Shown here in pieces: positions 39,137 through 50,613 of a stretch of DNA of 64,000 nt (the stretch's first letter is position 1; each line of letters opens with the position of its first letter). The notes beneath the pieces are model-generated. The model saw nothing but the letters and a program-made list of their open reading frames with translations, was not told the origin of the DNA and ran no database searches. A program made the position numbers and the translations under genes. The DNA is from Leptidea sinapis (lineage: Eukaryota; Arthropoda; Insecta; Lepidoptera; Pieridae): assembly GCF_905404315.1 (NCBI RefSeq), contig NC_066283.1, forward strand, positions 2,790,001-2,854,000. The letters are read 5' to 3'.

Positions 39137-39719
39137 GAATCTTTTCGCCGTGACCGCATTCCAAATTAAAATAGATTACTTTTTTTTAGTAATTAGTTAT
39201 AGTAATAAGTTATCATTAGGTGACACTTTCGACGCGTCACCAGTATTAAAGTAAATGAATAAAATATATATTTATTTATTTAGAAATACCATCAGTAGTT
39301 TACATTGATGCATTAGGTATATATTACGATACAGATAAGAGAATATTGTACTAAATGTAACAAACAATTACTTGCTTCAACAATTTTCACAAAGTAAATA
39401 ATAGTTTATTCGAGAAAAAATACATTAGAATATTAAGAAGAGAAAAAAAAACCGAACGTGCTTGAAAATTAATGGTTAATTATTGTTTTGATATATAACT
39501 ATAATTATATACCGAAGACTAAGAAATATAATTATCACAACATTTTATTTGTTAAACTATAAAAAATATGCAACCGATATTGATAAAATTGTCAAACATA
39601 GCCTGAGACAAGAGTAATATAGGGGACGTTCTATCCAGAGAATTTAAATAATTAGTAATGCGAAGAGAGTGAATAAACTAAAATCAAATTCCATGTTGAC
39701 AAAATGACGAGCAGAAGTG

Positions 39720-40105
39720 TAGTAGTTATTACATAAACTATTTTATCCACAACCATGCTTTAAATCCTCTATTAAAGAATCTAAAACAGTGAGCTGATTG
39801 CCAACATTAAAACACCAAATGTTCTAATATCCATTACATCATCCAAACGAGTGTTGTAATGAAATTCAGTACAACATTATACCATCCATTTACATAATAA
39901 CACTCCTTTGGATGATATTATGGTTACTGATTGGCTTTTTTAATGTTAGCAGTAAGCTAACTGATTCAGAATATTTTATAGAGAGGGTGTAGATAAATTC
40001 TTGTATGCAACTGTTGATAATTAGGTATTAAAACACTCATGTGATACCCACATTCGTGTTTTAATACCCCTAAACAACAGTTGCATAAATATGTAACTAT
40101 TTATA
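39720..40105. mobile_element. Palindromic MITE, family G, uninterrupted copy
   Basis: Contains CCATGCTTTAAATCCTCTAT with GCCAACATTAAAACACC on the left and the inverse TTAATGTTAGCAGTAAGC with GGGTGTAGATAAA on the right. A centre has CATTACATCATCCAAACGAG. Outer subterminal pieces include ATTAAAACACTCATGTGATA. No ORF. Confidence 0.65.
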
Positions 40106-40109
40106 ATAT

Positions 40110-41215
40110 ACACTTATTTATTTACGTACCTAAATGTAGTTAAATGCGCTTGTAAATGTACTGCCATATTTAACAGACTTCAAAAAAGTATGAGGTTCTC
40201 GTCACCTCTATATTTTGTGTATGTCATCCAATTTCTTTGCCAATTTAGAACCTATTTTACTAATTATTTTATGTATAAGTTGATAATGTCTCTCGTTTCA
40301 TGTACCAAATTAATTTATATAACCCTAAAGTCCCCCTTAAATATTCTAACCACCAGATTATACCTATCCGAATAGCAATACTTAATGCTAGACTTAAAAA
40401 GATTTCCTTATCTTCTCTTATCCCACCTGCTATTAGTAGTCATAATCATTTATAATATAAATAATGCCGATGTATTTCATTTTAATTACACGATTTAACG
40501 AGTTACCCAGTGGTAAGGAAGATCATTGCACCTGCTAAATCGACAGCCTGTTAAATCGAAGAGAATATGTTAAAGAAACAACCGCGGCGTTCATTTCTTA
40601 AGCTGAGTACTGACCAGCGGTACGAAGCGTTACGTAACTTTGTATTGACACCGAACATAAATTCTTACAAAATGGTCGTTTTAAACTCTTTGCTCCAGAC
40701 TTTTTGGCACTTTCAGTCAAAATGTTGGATAAAGAAGTTGCGTGGATCTTTAATTTCTCAAAATTTTTATTCAATCCATTCAAGAAAAATACAGTATCGC
40801 TATTGTTTATGACTACCGCTCCTCTACAAGCAGTCGCGGCCACTGCTAGTAAACAGATTTCATTAATGATCTAATAGATGTGCATATGTAGTATAATTAA
40901 GCTCTAAATAAAAATGAATTAAACTGATAAATGTTGCAATAGTTTCATTTCCTACTTACCATGGCCTTTCAATTCGATCTAAATGGAACTGTAACGTGTG
41001 CGTGAGTACCTGTCCTCGGGAGGATAAAGGATTCGCCAAAAAACCGACAGATCGTAGAGCAATCGAAGCAAGCCACGTACAGTTTATTGATCGCTTGTTT
41101 TCCCTCACATACTTCACGAATGCTCGTTTTCTAACATTTTATTTTACGCCCCGTAACGCCGGTCAATACTTACATTTATAATAATTCTCCTTTTCATTAC
41201 AGAAAAGAATGTATA
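40110..41215. other. Intergenic AT-rich DNA, nothing recognised
   Basis: Overlapping 81-residue frames at 40,567-40,843 on both strands have no known motif. Confidence 0.4.
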
Positions 41216-41221
41216 GTATAA

Positions 41222-41348
41222 GGTTGTGTACACACATAAAGAACCGTCGTTCTTCAAACAGTCTCCCTAATCTTTCACTAGCTTATGATACAGGTCTTTA
41301 TTGATATTGCATTCTTTCGTCGTTGTTCGTTATGTGTGGACTGGGCCT
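41222..41348. repeat. Short TIR-like repeat (~127 bp)
   Basis: GGTTGTGTACACACATAAAG at the left is an imperfect inverted match to TTCGTTATGTGTGGACTGGG at the right. It may be a small MITE; no target duplication was identified. Confidence 0.4.
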
Positions 41349-41789
41349 AAGGCAATGTTGTGAAGGAAAAAGTATAATAAGGAAAAATATAAATAAGGAT
41401 CTATTTAGGTTCTATTTTATTATCAATGTAATTCAGCCAATGAGGAAGAAAAAATATGAATACCTATATTGTATGTTGACTTTCAATTTCTTATGTTCCT
41501 CATCTAATTAGTTGATTTCTCGTATGTAGAATTTCTTTTAAATAGTTATAAATGTAAATATATCAGTATTATTAGTGTGTAGTCACTCTTAACGGTAATG
41601 TGTAACTTCAGACGTATTATAATAATGTTACTTGTTATTAGAGTGTTCACTATTTTTCTAAATACAAAACTTTCTACGACTTTTTTATGTGATAAGTAAA
41701 TAATTATAAGTATTAATACTGTCATTGTCTTACCAATCAACAGGGGTGTGCCATTAGAATCTATAGATATAAAAATATTACCAGCAGCG

Positions 41790-42074
41790 CAGTGCCGGAT
41801 TATCCTCGTAACAAGAGTAGCAAATACTATGGGGCCCGCGCAAGCAGGGCCCCGCATTATTAAACCCACTAACTTTTTATTAAAACTTGTTAATATGTAG
41901 TACTTTGAATTTACTTGATTTCACAAAAACGTGAAACGTTAGAACTTCCTACTAAGGCAATCCACGTCACACACTCGGTAACCGACTACTTGGACTTACT
42001 CGGTAAATTCCAATATAGATCATGGACTCTGAAAGAATTTGTTACGGGCCATGCGCTTGCCAAATCCGGCACTG
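41790..42074. mobile_element. hAT-type MITE with 8-bp target duplication
   Basis: Ends CAGTGCCGGATT and AATCCGGCACTG are perfect 12-bp TIRs of the hAT CAGNG type. CAGCAGCG flanks both sides exactly (41,782-41,789 and 42,075-42,082), the 8-bp duplication expected of hAT. It is 285 bp with no transposase. GGGGCCCGCGCAAGCAGGGCC lies near the left end. Confidence 0.85.
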
Positions 42075-42084
42075 CAGCAGCGAC

Positions 42085-43298
42085 ATTGAAGCAATGATTG
42101 TTTTGAATTTCTGTGCGTACATTTCTGCAAGCACAACATAAACTGCTAAAGAAAAACTAATTTCAGTGAGGTATTGTATGATCTTCAGGTTTCCAACGGA
42201 AGTCCTTGAACAATCTTTTTTATTTGCTATATCTCCTGCAGACAATTTCATCTAACATTTGTATACTCAACATTTTCTCTATATTTAAATAAATACCTTA
42301 ATAACGTTAACTTCCTCTACATATAGCCAATACTGTGGTTAGTTTTTGAACTTTTGGTGGCAAACCCGCATATCTGTTGATTGGTTGATTAAATTTAGGT
42401 AATACGACGTTATTTTGTTTTAATTATACAAGCTCAAGTACCAGAGACCTTATTCTTTAAGAAACAATAAAGTTTTTCACTAAGCATAAATTGATTACTA
42501 TATCCAATATGCCCTACCACCGCTAACTGGAATTAAATGTGTTTATATTCTTCTAATCAGGCTGCTAAATATATATTAAACAGTGATTTCTTCCCTTCGC
42601 TGCAGTCATCAAAAATAGCCTATTTTATATACCATCAAAAGTGACAAATTTACGCGTCTTTTGAGCACACGCTCAAAAGACGGGCAAATGATGTCATTCA
42701 AAAGGTTTGAGATTATAACAGTAATGCGGTCGCTACTTAATGTTATATAAGAGTGTATTTTTATTTTGGGTTATTTTCTTAACAATATTATATTCTATTG
42801 GTACACTGTATAGAGCAATCTGTATCTGCACAATGTTTTTCTTCTTGATGAAATAATTTTCATAAGTATTCTCTTCATACTTATACTTCATAGTCGACAC
42901 ATAACTTATCTGTTTTACTTCAATTTGATTTTCCATTGTTACGCGTTAGTAGAGCTCTCTGGGTGTCCACGGAAGACCAGCGTTGTGGATTCTTTCGAAA
43001 CCACAACTATGCTGAGTTGGGGGCCCATTGGCGTCATTACATCATAATTAGAAAAGATTTAAGATTAGTATAACGTTAAGAACTATTTTTTATTTTTCTT
43101 ATATATACATATACATACAATATCTTAAAATATCACTCAGAATTAGCTCTCTACGAGATTATTTTTATTAGATTTATTAGTTTCAAAGATTACCCATCAT
43201 TATTAAAGTAACAAGCTTCACCTCCTTATAATATGATTATTATAGATATCAGAAATGAGCATAAGTTTCATTATTTCGATTCGAGTGATCATAATTTT
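42085..43298. other. Intergenic AT-rich DNA with one common repeat scrap
   Basis: Around 42,950-43,030 a GC-richer block (GGTGTCCACGGAAGACCAGC, CTGAGTTGGGGGCCCATTGG) looks like a widespread lepidopteran repeat; class unknown. No gene. Confidence 0.35.
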
Positions 43299-43607
43299 AC
43301 CAGTGGGAGGTTCCTTTGCACAGGATTCCGGCTAGATTATGGGTACCACAACGGCGCCTATTTCTGCCGTGAAGCAGTAATATGTAAGCATTCGATTTGA
43401 AGGGCGCCGCAGCTAGTGAAAATACTGGACAAGTGAGACTTAACATCATATGTCTCATGGGGACGAGCGCAGTTGTAGTGCCGTTCAGAATTTTTGGGGT
43501 TTTTCAAGAATCCTGAGCGGCACTGCATTGTAAAGGGCAGGGCGTATCAATTACCATCAGCTAAATGTCCTGCTCGTCTCGTCCCTTATTTTTATAAAAA
43601 AAAAAAC
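43299..43607 (+). mobile_element. SINE-like family A, full-length copy with poly(A)
   Basis: From ACCAGTGGGAGGTTCCTTTG to CGTCTCGTCCCTTATTTTTA and a run of A. This is the clearest copy for orientation: the A tail follows the CTCGTCCCTTATTTT end, so the unit is a retroposon of about 300 nt. Confidence 0.8.
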
Positions 43608-44155
43608 ATTAAAGAGTAGTAGAAGAAATTGCGCACGTTTTCTCAGATAAATTAGGGTTCCTTTCTTATAACAGCAAGCAGAAAGCTAGTCTGAAAGCTT
43701 TTAAGCCTATCTAGGAGCTTGTGGCTGTGAATAGATTGAATACAGTACAGTACAGGGAAGCTTACATCAAAGGGCTTCCTTTGATAAATACATTCACTAT
43801 TTCTCTGAAGTCTGCATCAGTTTTGAAACTATGCTCGCGTTGTAAGAACATTAGTTCACCCTCGGAAAAAATATTTTTGTACAGATCCAGCACATTTCTT
43901 AGTACATAATACAAGTTTGGCTTTGCAGTTGTTATGTTGATACAATTTAGTCATAACCACAATTATATAAGTTGCAAATCAAATAAACAAGTTATTAACG
44001 AGGTAAATAAAGGGAACTGAGAACTGTTCCTCTTCAAATTTACGTTTTACACATTTATTGCATAAAAATAGTCATAATCTACTTCACCAAGTTTGATTTG
44101 AAAAAGAAATAAGAAAATACTAATTAGTAGTATAATCAATGTACTGACGATAATA

Positions 44156-44400
44156 TCACTTTCCCGATGCAAACTTTTGTTTATATTCATCACAGTGACA
44201 CCAATACACTTCCTCCTTCCCAGCGGCAAGTGCTTGCAATACAGAAAGTGCTTCGTCACGGAGCGCTAGTGTGAGGGCAGAGTGTGCTTCTTGGTCACTC
44301 CAACCAATTGCTCTTCCGACCGTCTCTAATTGTAGCTTGAAGGCTTGATTATATTGCTTTACAAAATTAAACAAATCTTGTTGCAAATTTACAAAGTCAT
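44156..44400 (-). pseudogene. LTR-retrotransposon gag-like remnant
   Basis: The minus-strand frame includes QLETVGRAIGWSDQEAHSAL, then LALRDEALSVLQAL. The Trp-x-x-x-Glu-Ala...Leu...Leu-Arg-x-x-Ala pattern resembles the matrix/capsid part of Gypsy/Pao-type gag. It runs directly into family-D sequence at 44,396, so it is truncated. No pol or LTR is seen nearby. Confidence 0.4.
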
Positions 44401-44617
44401 TTGAGTTTTCTTTAGTGTTAATTCCGCCAATATTTGTCTTTAAACAATTCGATACGTGTTTCGCCTCTACACGAGGCATCCTCAGGACGTGTTGTCTCGC
44501 CAAAATCTGGCACGAGACTCACGAGAGTCAAATATTGGCGGAATTAACACTAAAGAAAATTCAAATCATTTGAATAATTATGGATTTCCGCAAAGTAACG
44601 CCTAATTCAATAAATTC
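44396..44617 (+). mobile_element. Foldback retroposon, family D
   Basis: The left arm (GTGTTAATTCCGCCAATATT, GTGTTTCGCCTCTACACGAG) and the right arm (TATTGGCGGAATTAACACTA) face each other. The 3' end is GCAAAGTAACGCCTAATTCA followed by ATAAAT, as in the 10.8-kb copy. Confidence 0.65.
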
Positions 44618-44988
44618 GTTGGAGCCGTTTCCGAGATTATATTTATATAGAGCAGCTCTTGTATAAGTATATATAAACAAGAGTTGTTCGTTTAAAGATA
44701 TAAAATAATAATTCATTTAAAATATGGTTTATTATTATTATTATTATTATTGTTTGATTCATGTACCCATGAACAAATATGTCTTGTAGGTACAAAGCAC
44801 TGAAATTAAGTTGAATTATAGCTATCCTACTTTTCAATTCCAACTAAGATGACTGTCTATTCTGTGACAATATGTTCTTTTTCTATTGTTATGTTTATTT
44901 TTAGAACATCAATTAAACTTGTTAAAATGAAATAACGTCGTATTAATATTATCTCAAAGTCTGATTCTTCTTAGTCTATTGTGGTAGT

Positions 44989-45338
44989 CACGGACTAGTA
45001 AAAAAATAAGGACTCCGTGTCACCTTACATAACAGTGTAGCAAAACAAGACGATTGACATTTAAATACCACCCACGTACACACTTACACTACTACAGGCC
45101 GATTGGCGGCCATTATGAGAATTGTCATCGTATGTGACAGATCAGTTTGCGTCTCGTGTCGTCGTGCGTTGTGAAAAAGTGTAAAAACGATACTTTATAA
45201 GTATTTATGGCCATATATGATTATTTAAGGGAGAAAAAATTGTGTAACTAGTATCCCCAGTAACCGCACACACACTAGCATAACGTTGCTTCACTTTCTA
45301 ATCACGGCGCGGAGTCCTTCTTTATTTACTCGTCCGTG
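44989..45338. mobile_element. hAT-type MITE with perfect 8-bp target duplication
   Basis: Imperfect TIRs of about 30 bp: CACGGACTAGTAAA..AAGGACTCCG at the left and the reverse of CACGGACGAGTAAA..AAGGACTCCG at the right. GTGGTAGT occurs exactly on both sides (44,981-44,988 and 45,339-45,346). It is 350 bp, without a transposase ORF. Confidence 0.85.
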
Positions 45339-45799
45339 GTGGTAGTATGTACTGTTGATGTAGAGTCTATATTAATATGTATTATTGGAATTGAAACTAT
45401 TTGTCTATCTTCTTGATTATAGTTGAAAATAAAATGGATTATTACGAAATTGTTCTTGTTTCATTTGTTATAACTACTAAAGTGTATGATGACACAATAA
45501 GCTTTGCCATACTAAAATTCATGCCCTTCTCTTGGAAATGAGTCGTTCGTACGATATGTCGAAGATTTGAAGATAAGACGCGTCTCGCGGTAAAATGCGT
45601 GAATCAAAGCTAGAAAGAAATGTGTTCTACTTTCGCTTCGAGTATTTTCGAAAAAGCTTCTTGCGAATGGCGTAGTTGGGGCATCAATGATGCACATAAT
45701 ATATTTTTTATGAAAATAAGGGACGAGACGAGCGGGACGTTCAGCTGATGGTAATTTTTTTTTATTTTTTATTTATTTTTTATTTTATTTTTATTTTGT

Positions 45800-47040
45800 C
45801 TCAAAAGAAAAACGTATTATACAAAAAAGCCATGTACATACTACTACATACTCATAATACCTACTACACAACATTATACATCACAACCTTTAGATACAAA
45901 CATTAAGAAGCCTATATACTTATGTTTGGTTAGTGCATCTAGACAAGTAGGTACGAAGTTTTTATTGCTAGGACTTCTTAAAGAACTTAGGCACATACAG
46001 ACAGTAGGTTTTATGTGAAGCAGACATAAAAGCTGGTGCCTTCCCAGAAAATTGATATTTTGCTGGAGTGGTAGGTATGTAGTCTACATTATGACAACAA
46101 TCTACTAGTACATGGCTGAGCTCTAACTCCTAACTAAGTTTCCCTGTGTTTAGAATATTAGTACTCCCCGTGTATCGGTCTGTTATTCCATAGTTCAAGA
46201 ATGTGTATGTCTGACTATTATAATGCACAAAATGAGAAGTAGTTTAATAATTTTGAAAGGAAAAATAAATAAGTAATATAATATAGTATATAATTAATTT
46301 AAAGGTATGAGTAGTAATGAGTAAATATGTAGGTCGGTATGTATACCACCAGATAATTATGTACATACTAGTGAGGGTATATGATTGTATATTTCTTTAT
46401 GTGTATGAAATATAGATAGATATAATATTTTCTAAAAGAATATGTGCTTATTTGCTAATTAGTAACGTAAGGTATCTAAATTATTACCTAGTTTTAAATT
46501 AAACAAGTTTAAATGTATCCTAAACCTATTGAAATATAAGTACTTATTAATAAATAATATCGTATATTAATTATTTAGGTCAACTGATGTAATGTAAATG
46601 ATACGTGTAATGTGATATTTAATTAAAGCAGAATTACTTTCGGTACATACCCAGACCATTTCGCCAGTTGGGTAGTTAGGTAGCTAACCTGATTCACATA
46701 TTTGGTTTGTAACACTTAATTAAATAACAGGATGTCTACCAATTGATAATCAAACACACTACATTATTACCACAGTTTCTAATAAAAATGGTAATAATTG
46801 CACAAAATAAATTGTACTTCGCTGTTGTATTAAAATTGCATGTACCCTCAATAAAACAATAAGTGAATTGATACCGACACTAATCAACACAGTATTAGCA
46901 GCTACTAGATGCGACAAGATGCAGTTATAAGTTGTATATTATTAATATATATATTTTTTTTTAAGGTGGATTTTATTTATTGATCCTAAAGTAGTTTTAC
47001 TTACTAAGTTTTACTACTAAGAAGAGTAATGTTATATTTT
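45800..47040 (-). other. LINE 3' UTR, AT-rich
   Basis: Between the ORF2 stop and the A-rich tail lies 1.25 kb without ORFs. Whether all of it belongs to the element or a further insertion lies inside is not clear; no junction is visible. Confidence 0.45.
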
Positions 47041-47047
47041 AAATGTA

Positions 47048-49465
47048 TTACGTTATAATTTCTAACAATTCTTCAGTTTCTCTATAGTCTTTTGTTAGAA
47101 ACCAGTTTTGAACTTCATGTTTGAGTTTATTTGTGGTCATTTCAAAAATATTTAGATCTTTATTTATTTTATTATATAGAGAATTTGATAAGAACGGGAT
47201 TTGTTTATTAGTAATTTTTTTTTGTTTGATGGTAGTTTTATTTACATTTAAGGTCAAAATGTTGCGTTTTAGCCAATTAGATACTTTGGATAACCCTCTT
47301 TCTGCTATTTCCTTAACGTCTGTCCATGTACTTCCTGAAAATATTAATGCAGTGTCGTCTGCATATGTTGAGATGACAGTGTTAGGTAATTGCATGTTAC
47401 AGAGTTCGTTAATATATATAGTGAAGAGCGTTGGCCCGAGTATGCTTCCTTGCGGAACTCCACAGTCAACATAGACCTCGTCACTAAGATATTGGTCAAT
47501 TTTAACCGCTTGTTTGCGGTTTGTAAGGTAGCTTTCAAAAAGTTTAAGCTGAAAACCCCTTATACCGAGTTGCTCTAGTTTATGTAAAAGGTTGGGAGAA
47601 GAGACAGTGTCGAATGCCTTCGTGAGATCTAGGAAAACGCCCAAACATTTTTTACCTGAATCCAGGTTATTAACTAAATTATATGTTATTTTTGTTACTA
47701 CGGTAAAAGTTGATTTTTTGGGCCGGAAACCAAACTGATTATTCGATAACAAGTTTTTACTCTCTAGGTATATCACCAATTTTTTGTTTATGATCTTTTC
47801 TATAATCTTGGATAGTGCAGGAAGTAAAGAAATTGGGCGATAGTTCGAAGCACTATCTCTATCTCCACCTTTATAAATGGGACATATAATAGATTTTTTC
47901 AATGCAGTGGGGAAAACTCCTGTCAAGAAACAAGTATTGCAAATGTGTGTAATGGGTTTGCAAATAGCAAATTTAGTATTTTTATAAAAGTCGTTTGATA
48001 TTCCGTCCCATCCTGGAGCGCTTTGAGATTTGAGTGAATTAATTGTGCTGATAATTTCGCATTCATTTACAAGAAGGAGAGCAAACGATGATTCAGGAGT
48101 TTTAGTAGATTTTTTATTGTCTTTTTCCACCATTGGCTTTGCTGAGAGACTAGCAGATATATCTGCTGCAAGTGAGGATCCTACTGTGGCGAAGTATTTA
48201 TTTACAATATTTACAGAATCGATTGGAGAAGATGATAAGCTTAATAGTTCCTTACATTCGTTAGTTTTACCACTACCAAAATTGCAAATTCGTTTTATAT
48301 TATCCTACATATCTTTAGTTTTATGTACGGAATTATTTAGTAGTTGCCTATCGTATTTCCGTTTGGCTGCTTTGAGGATAGAGTTACACATGTTTCGGTA
48401 AAGTCTGTAAGTTTTTTGCAATTCATTATTATTAGGAGCTTTTCGACACTTTTTATGCAGATTGTCTCGCTTCCTGATTGATCTTATTAGCCCTGGGGTT
48501 AACCAGGGCTTTATTTTTCTTTTAGCGCTTGCAACTCTCTTTACGACAGTATGTTGTTTGATTACATTTGCTAAGTAGCTGAGAAACATATTCGTTGCTA
48601 TATTAGCATCTGCAGAATCAGTAATGAAATTCCAGTCCGTGGTTAGTAGCTCTGCTAGTGCAGCTTCATAATTAATTCTTTTTACAGATTTATATTCAAT
48701 ATTATGTCGCATAATAGTCTTTGAGATGTTAAGTAGGACTGACGCATGATCCGTAATGTCTGTCTTAATCACAGCTACAATATTGTCACATCGAGTTTTA
48801 AGAAAAATGTGATCTAAGCAGCTGTTGTTTCTGGTTGAAAATGTATGTCCTGGTAGAATACCATGGCAAGCAACTAGGGATAAAAATTCGTCGGATTGTC
48901 CTTTGGTAGTGATATTATCAGGACTGATATTTATATTGATGTCCCCTACAATAATTATATTATTATACATTTTATGCTGTATCAATAATGCATCCAGTGA
49001 TGAAATGAAATTGCTTGTATCTCTGAAAGCTGGCGGCCTATAGATACAGATTATGCATGTATCACCAGATGTAAGAGTCAGACAGTTCGCCTCAATGAGA
49101 TGGGGCTCGCTTACTGAAAAAGACAATTCACTTTTAACGTACGTCACTAGTCCGTCATTTTGATTTAGTAGTCGTGATGTCTTGAACGATTTATATCCAG
49201 AAAGCACTGGGTTTGTCCTATCACTACAAAGCCAGCACTCTGTAAGTATGATGATATCAATACTTCACTTCATTCTTGTTAACAAAACATTTAGTTCATC
49301 AATATTCCTATATATGCTTCTAATATTTTGTGTCAATAGAGTCAGTGAGTCGTTCTTGCCATGTGTGAAATACCGATTACACTCCTCTGCATTCTCAATA
49401 ATAACGGCCTTGGATATTGACAAATGATCAATGTCCAAGGCCAAGTCAACTACGTCTGAGGACAT
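47048..49465 (-). pseudogene. LINE ORF2: APE endonuclease and reverse transcriptase, broken
   Basis: One continuous frame of 806 codons is interrupted by two in-frame stops: TGA at 49,265-49,267 and TAG at 48,305-48,307. The N-terminal part shows LLTQNIRSIYRN, ILTECWL, GDININ, SCLDHIF and DHASVLL (endonuclease). The RT part shows KSIICPIYKGG, NYRPISLLPALSK, FLDLTKAFDTV, GVPQGSILGP and the catalytic STYADDTAL. After LTLNVNKT the frame jumps to a C-terminal block (ITNKQIPFLSNSLYN, ending EELLEIIT), so much of the thumb and connector region seems deleted. It cannot make an active enzyme. Confidence 0.88.
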
Positions 49466-49767
49466 AATTATGTTATATCAGCTGGCATTAAGACCTCTGC
49501 CATTGTGATACAGAGGATGCTGAGGAGACCGTACTCGGTGCCATCTAAATGGCTGAACATCTTATCATTTGGGTATCTGACCTTGAGTTGTACATAGTAT
49601 AGATATATATTTTTCATAATATTGTAAATACTTATATTAATACTAAAACGTGTAATATTAAAAAATGTAAAGACTACTATACTTATATTAATACTATAAA
49701 TAAAACTATAATATATGACAGGTTGAGTAATTAGATATCCTACGTATGTTTTGGATTTACAGGCTAG

Positions 49768-50613
49768 TCACAAGATATTCTCATTGCCAGTCTCCTTTAG
49801 AGAGTCCAGCTGTTGGGTGCTGCGAAGGAGGATAGCAGTTGACTCTTCAGTTTTCTTAATGAAAACTTTACCATTCTTCACCCAACAGAATTTATAGTTC
49901 TCTGTTTTTGCCAGCATTCGAGCCTGATAATACAATTGCTTAGCATTAGGTGTTAAGAGCTCAGACATATATATTATGGAACCAGTCTTCAGAACCTGGC
50001 ACTCCTATAGCATCTGCGTTGAGTTTACTGTCTGTATGGGCCTTGTTGTATTTTTAAAAAGATGTTAGGAACTTTTCTTTTTTGGTGCTGCTGTTAAATT
50101 CTGCAATTATATGCATTTTTTCCTTGTTTTTGTTGTGTAAACGGTGGGCAGTTCTTATGTCTCCATCATGGATACTCTCTTCAATTTTGGATCCAATGCT
50201 TTTAACGACTTGTAGTATATCTTCATCTGGAGTCACAGGAACGTTTCGTATTTCGACATGATTCAGCCTCTGCAACCTTTGAATGTTTTCCAACTGTCCC
50301 TGCATATATTGTATGATAGTGACGTTTTTTTGTTTATCTTTTGTAGATCTTCTACTTTAGTGGCAAGTTCTTGAAATTTGACTTCATTTGCTGCATCCCG
50401 CGTGGCCATCTCCATCTTTAGTTCATCGAACTTGGAAGTAAATTGTTCTCGCATTTTTTTAAATTGAGAATTCATATCTGCTGTAAGGGTCTCTATTGCT
50501 TCTAGGACGGGTTCAGCTTTCCTTTTGCGTGTAAAGTGTACAGGTTTATCTTTAATTGAGACTGTCTCAGTGAGGTCACTTAGTGATGACGATTTTACCG
50601 GGGAACGAAGCAT
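49768..50613 (-). pseudogene. LINE ORF1 with coiled coil and FP-type domain, frameshifted
   Basis: The N-terminal segment (50,613-50,332) ends in a long helical coiled coil (KKMREQFTSKFDELKMEMAT, then ELATKVEDLQKI). A one-base loss in a T run at 50,325-50,331 shifts the frame into LENIQRLQRLNHVEIRNVPV. An in-frame TAA at 50,054-50,056 follows FLTSF, and a further shift near 49,970 leads to LTPNAKQLYYQARMLAKTEN with YKFCWVKNGKVFIKK. That last part resembles the DNA/RNA-binding domain shared by baculovirus FP proteins and insect LINE ORF1s. The frame is broken in at least three places. Confidence 0.8.

Noticed and set aside
48030..48401. 123-residue + strand frame
   Set aside because: Antisense shadow of the LINE reverse-transcriptase/endonuclease frame.
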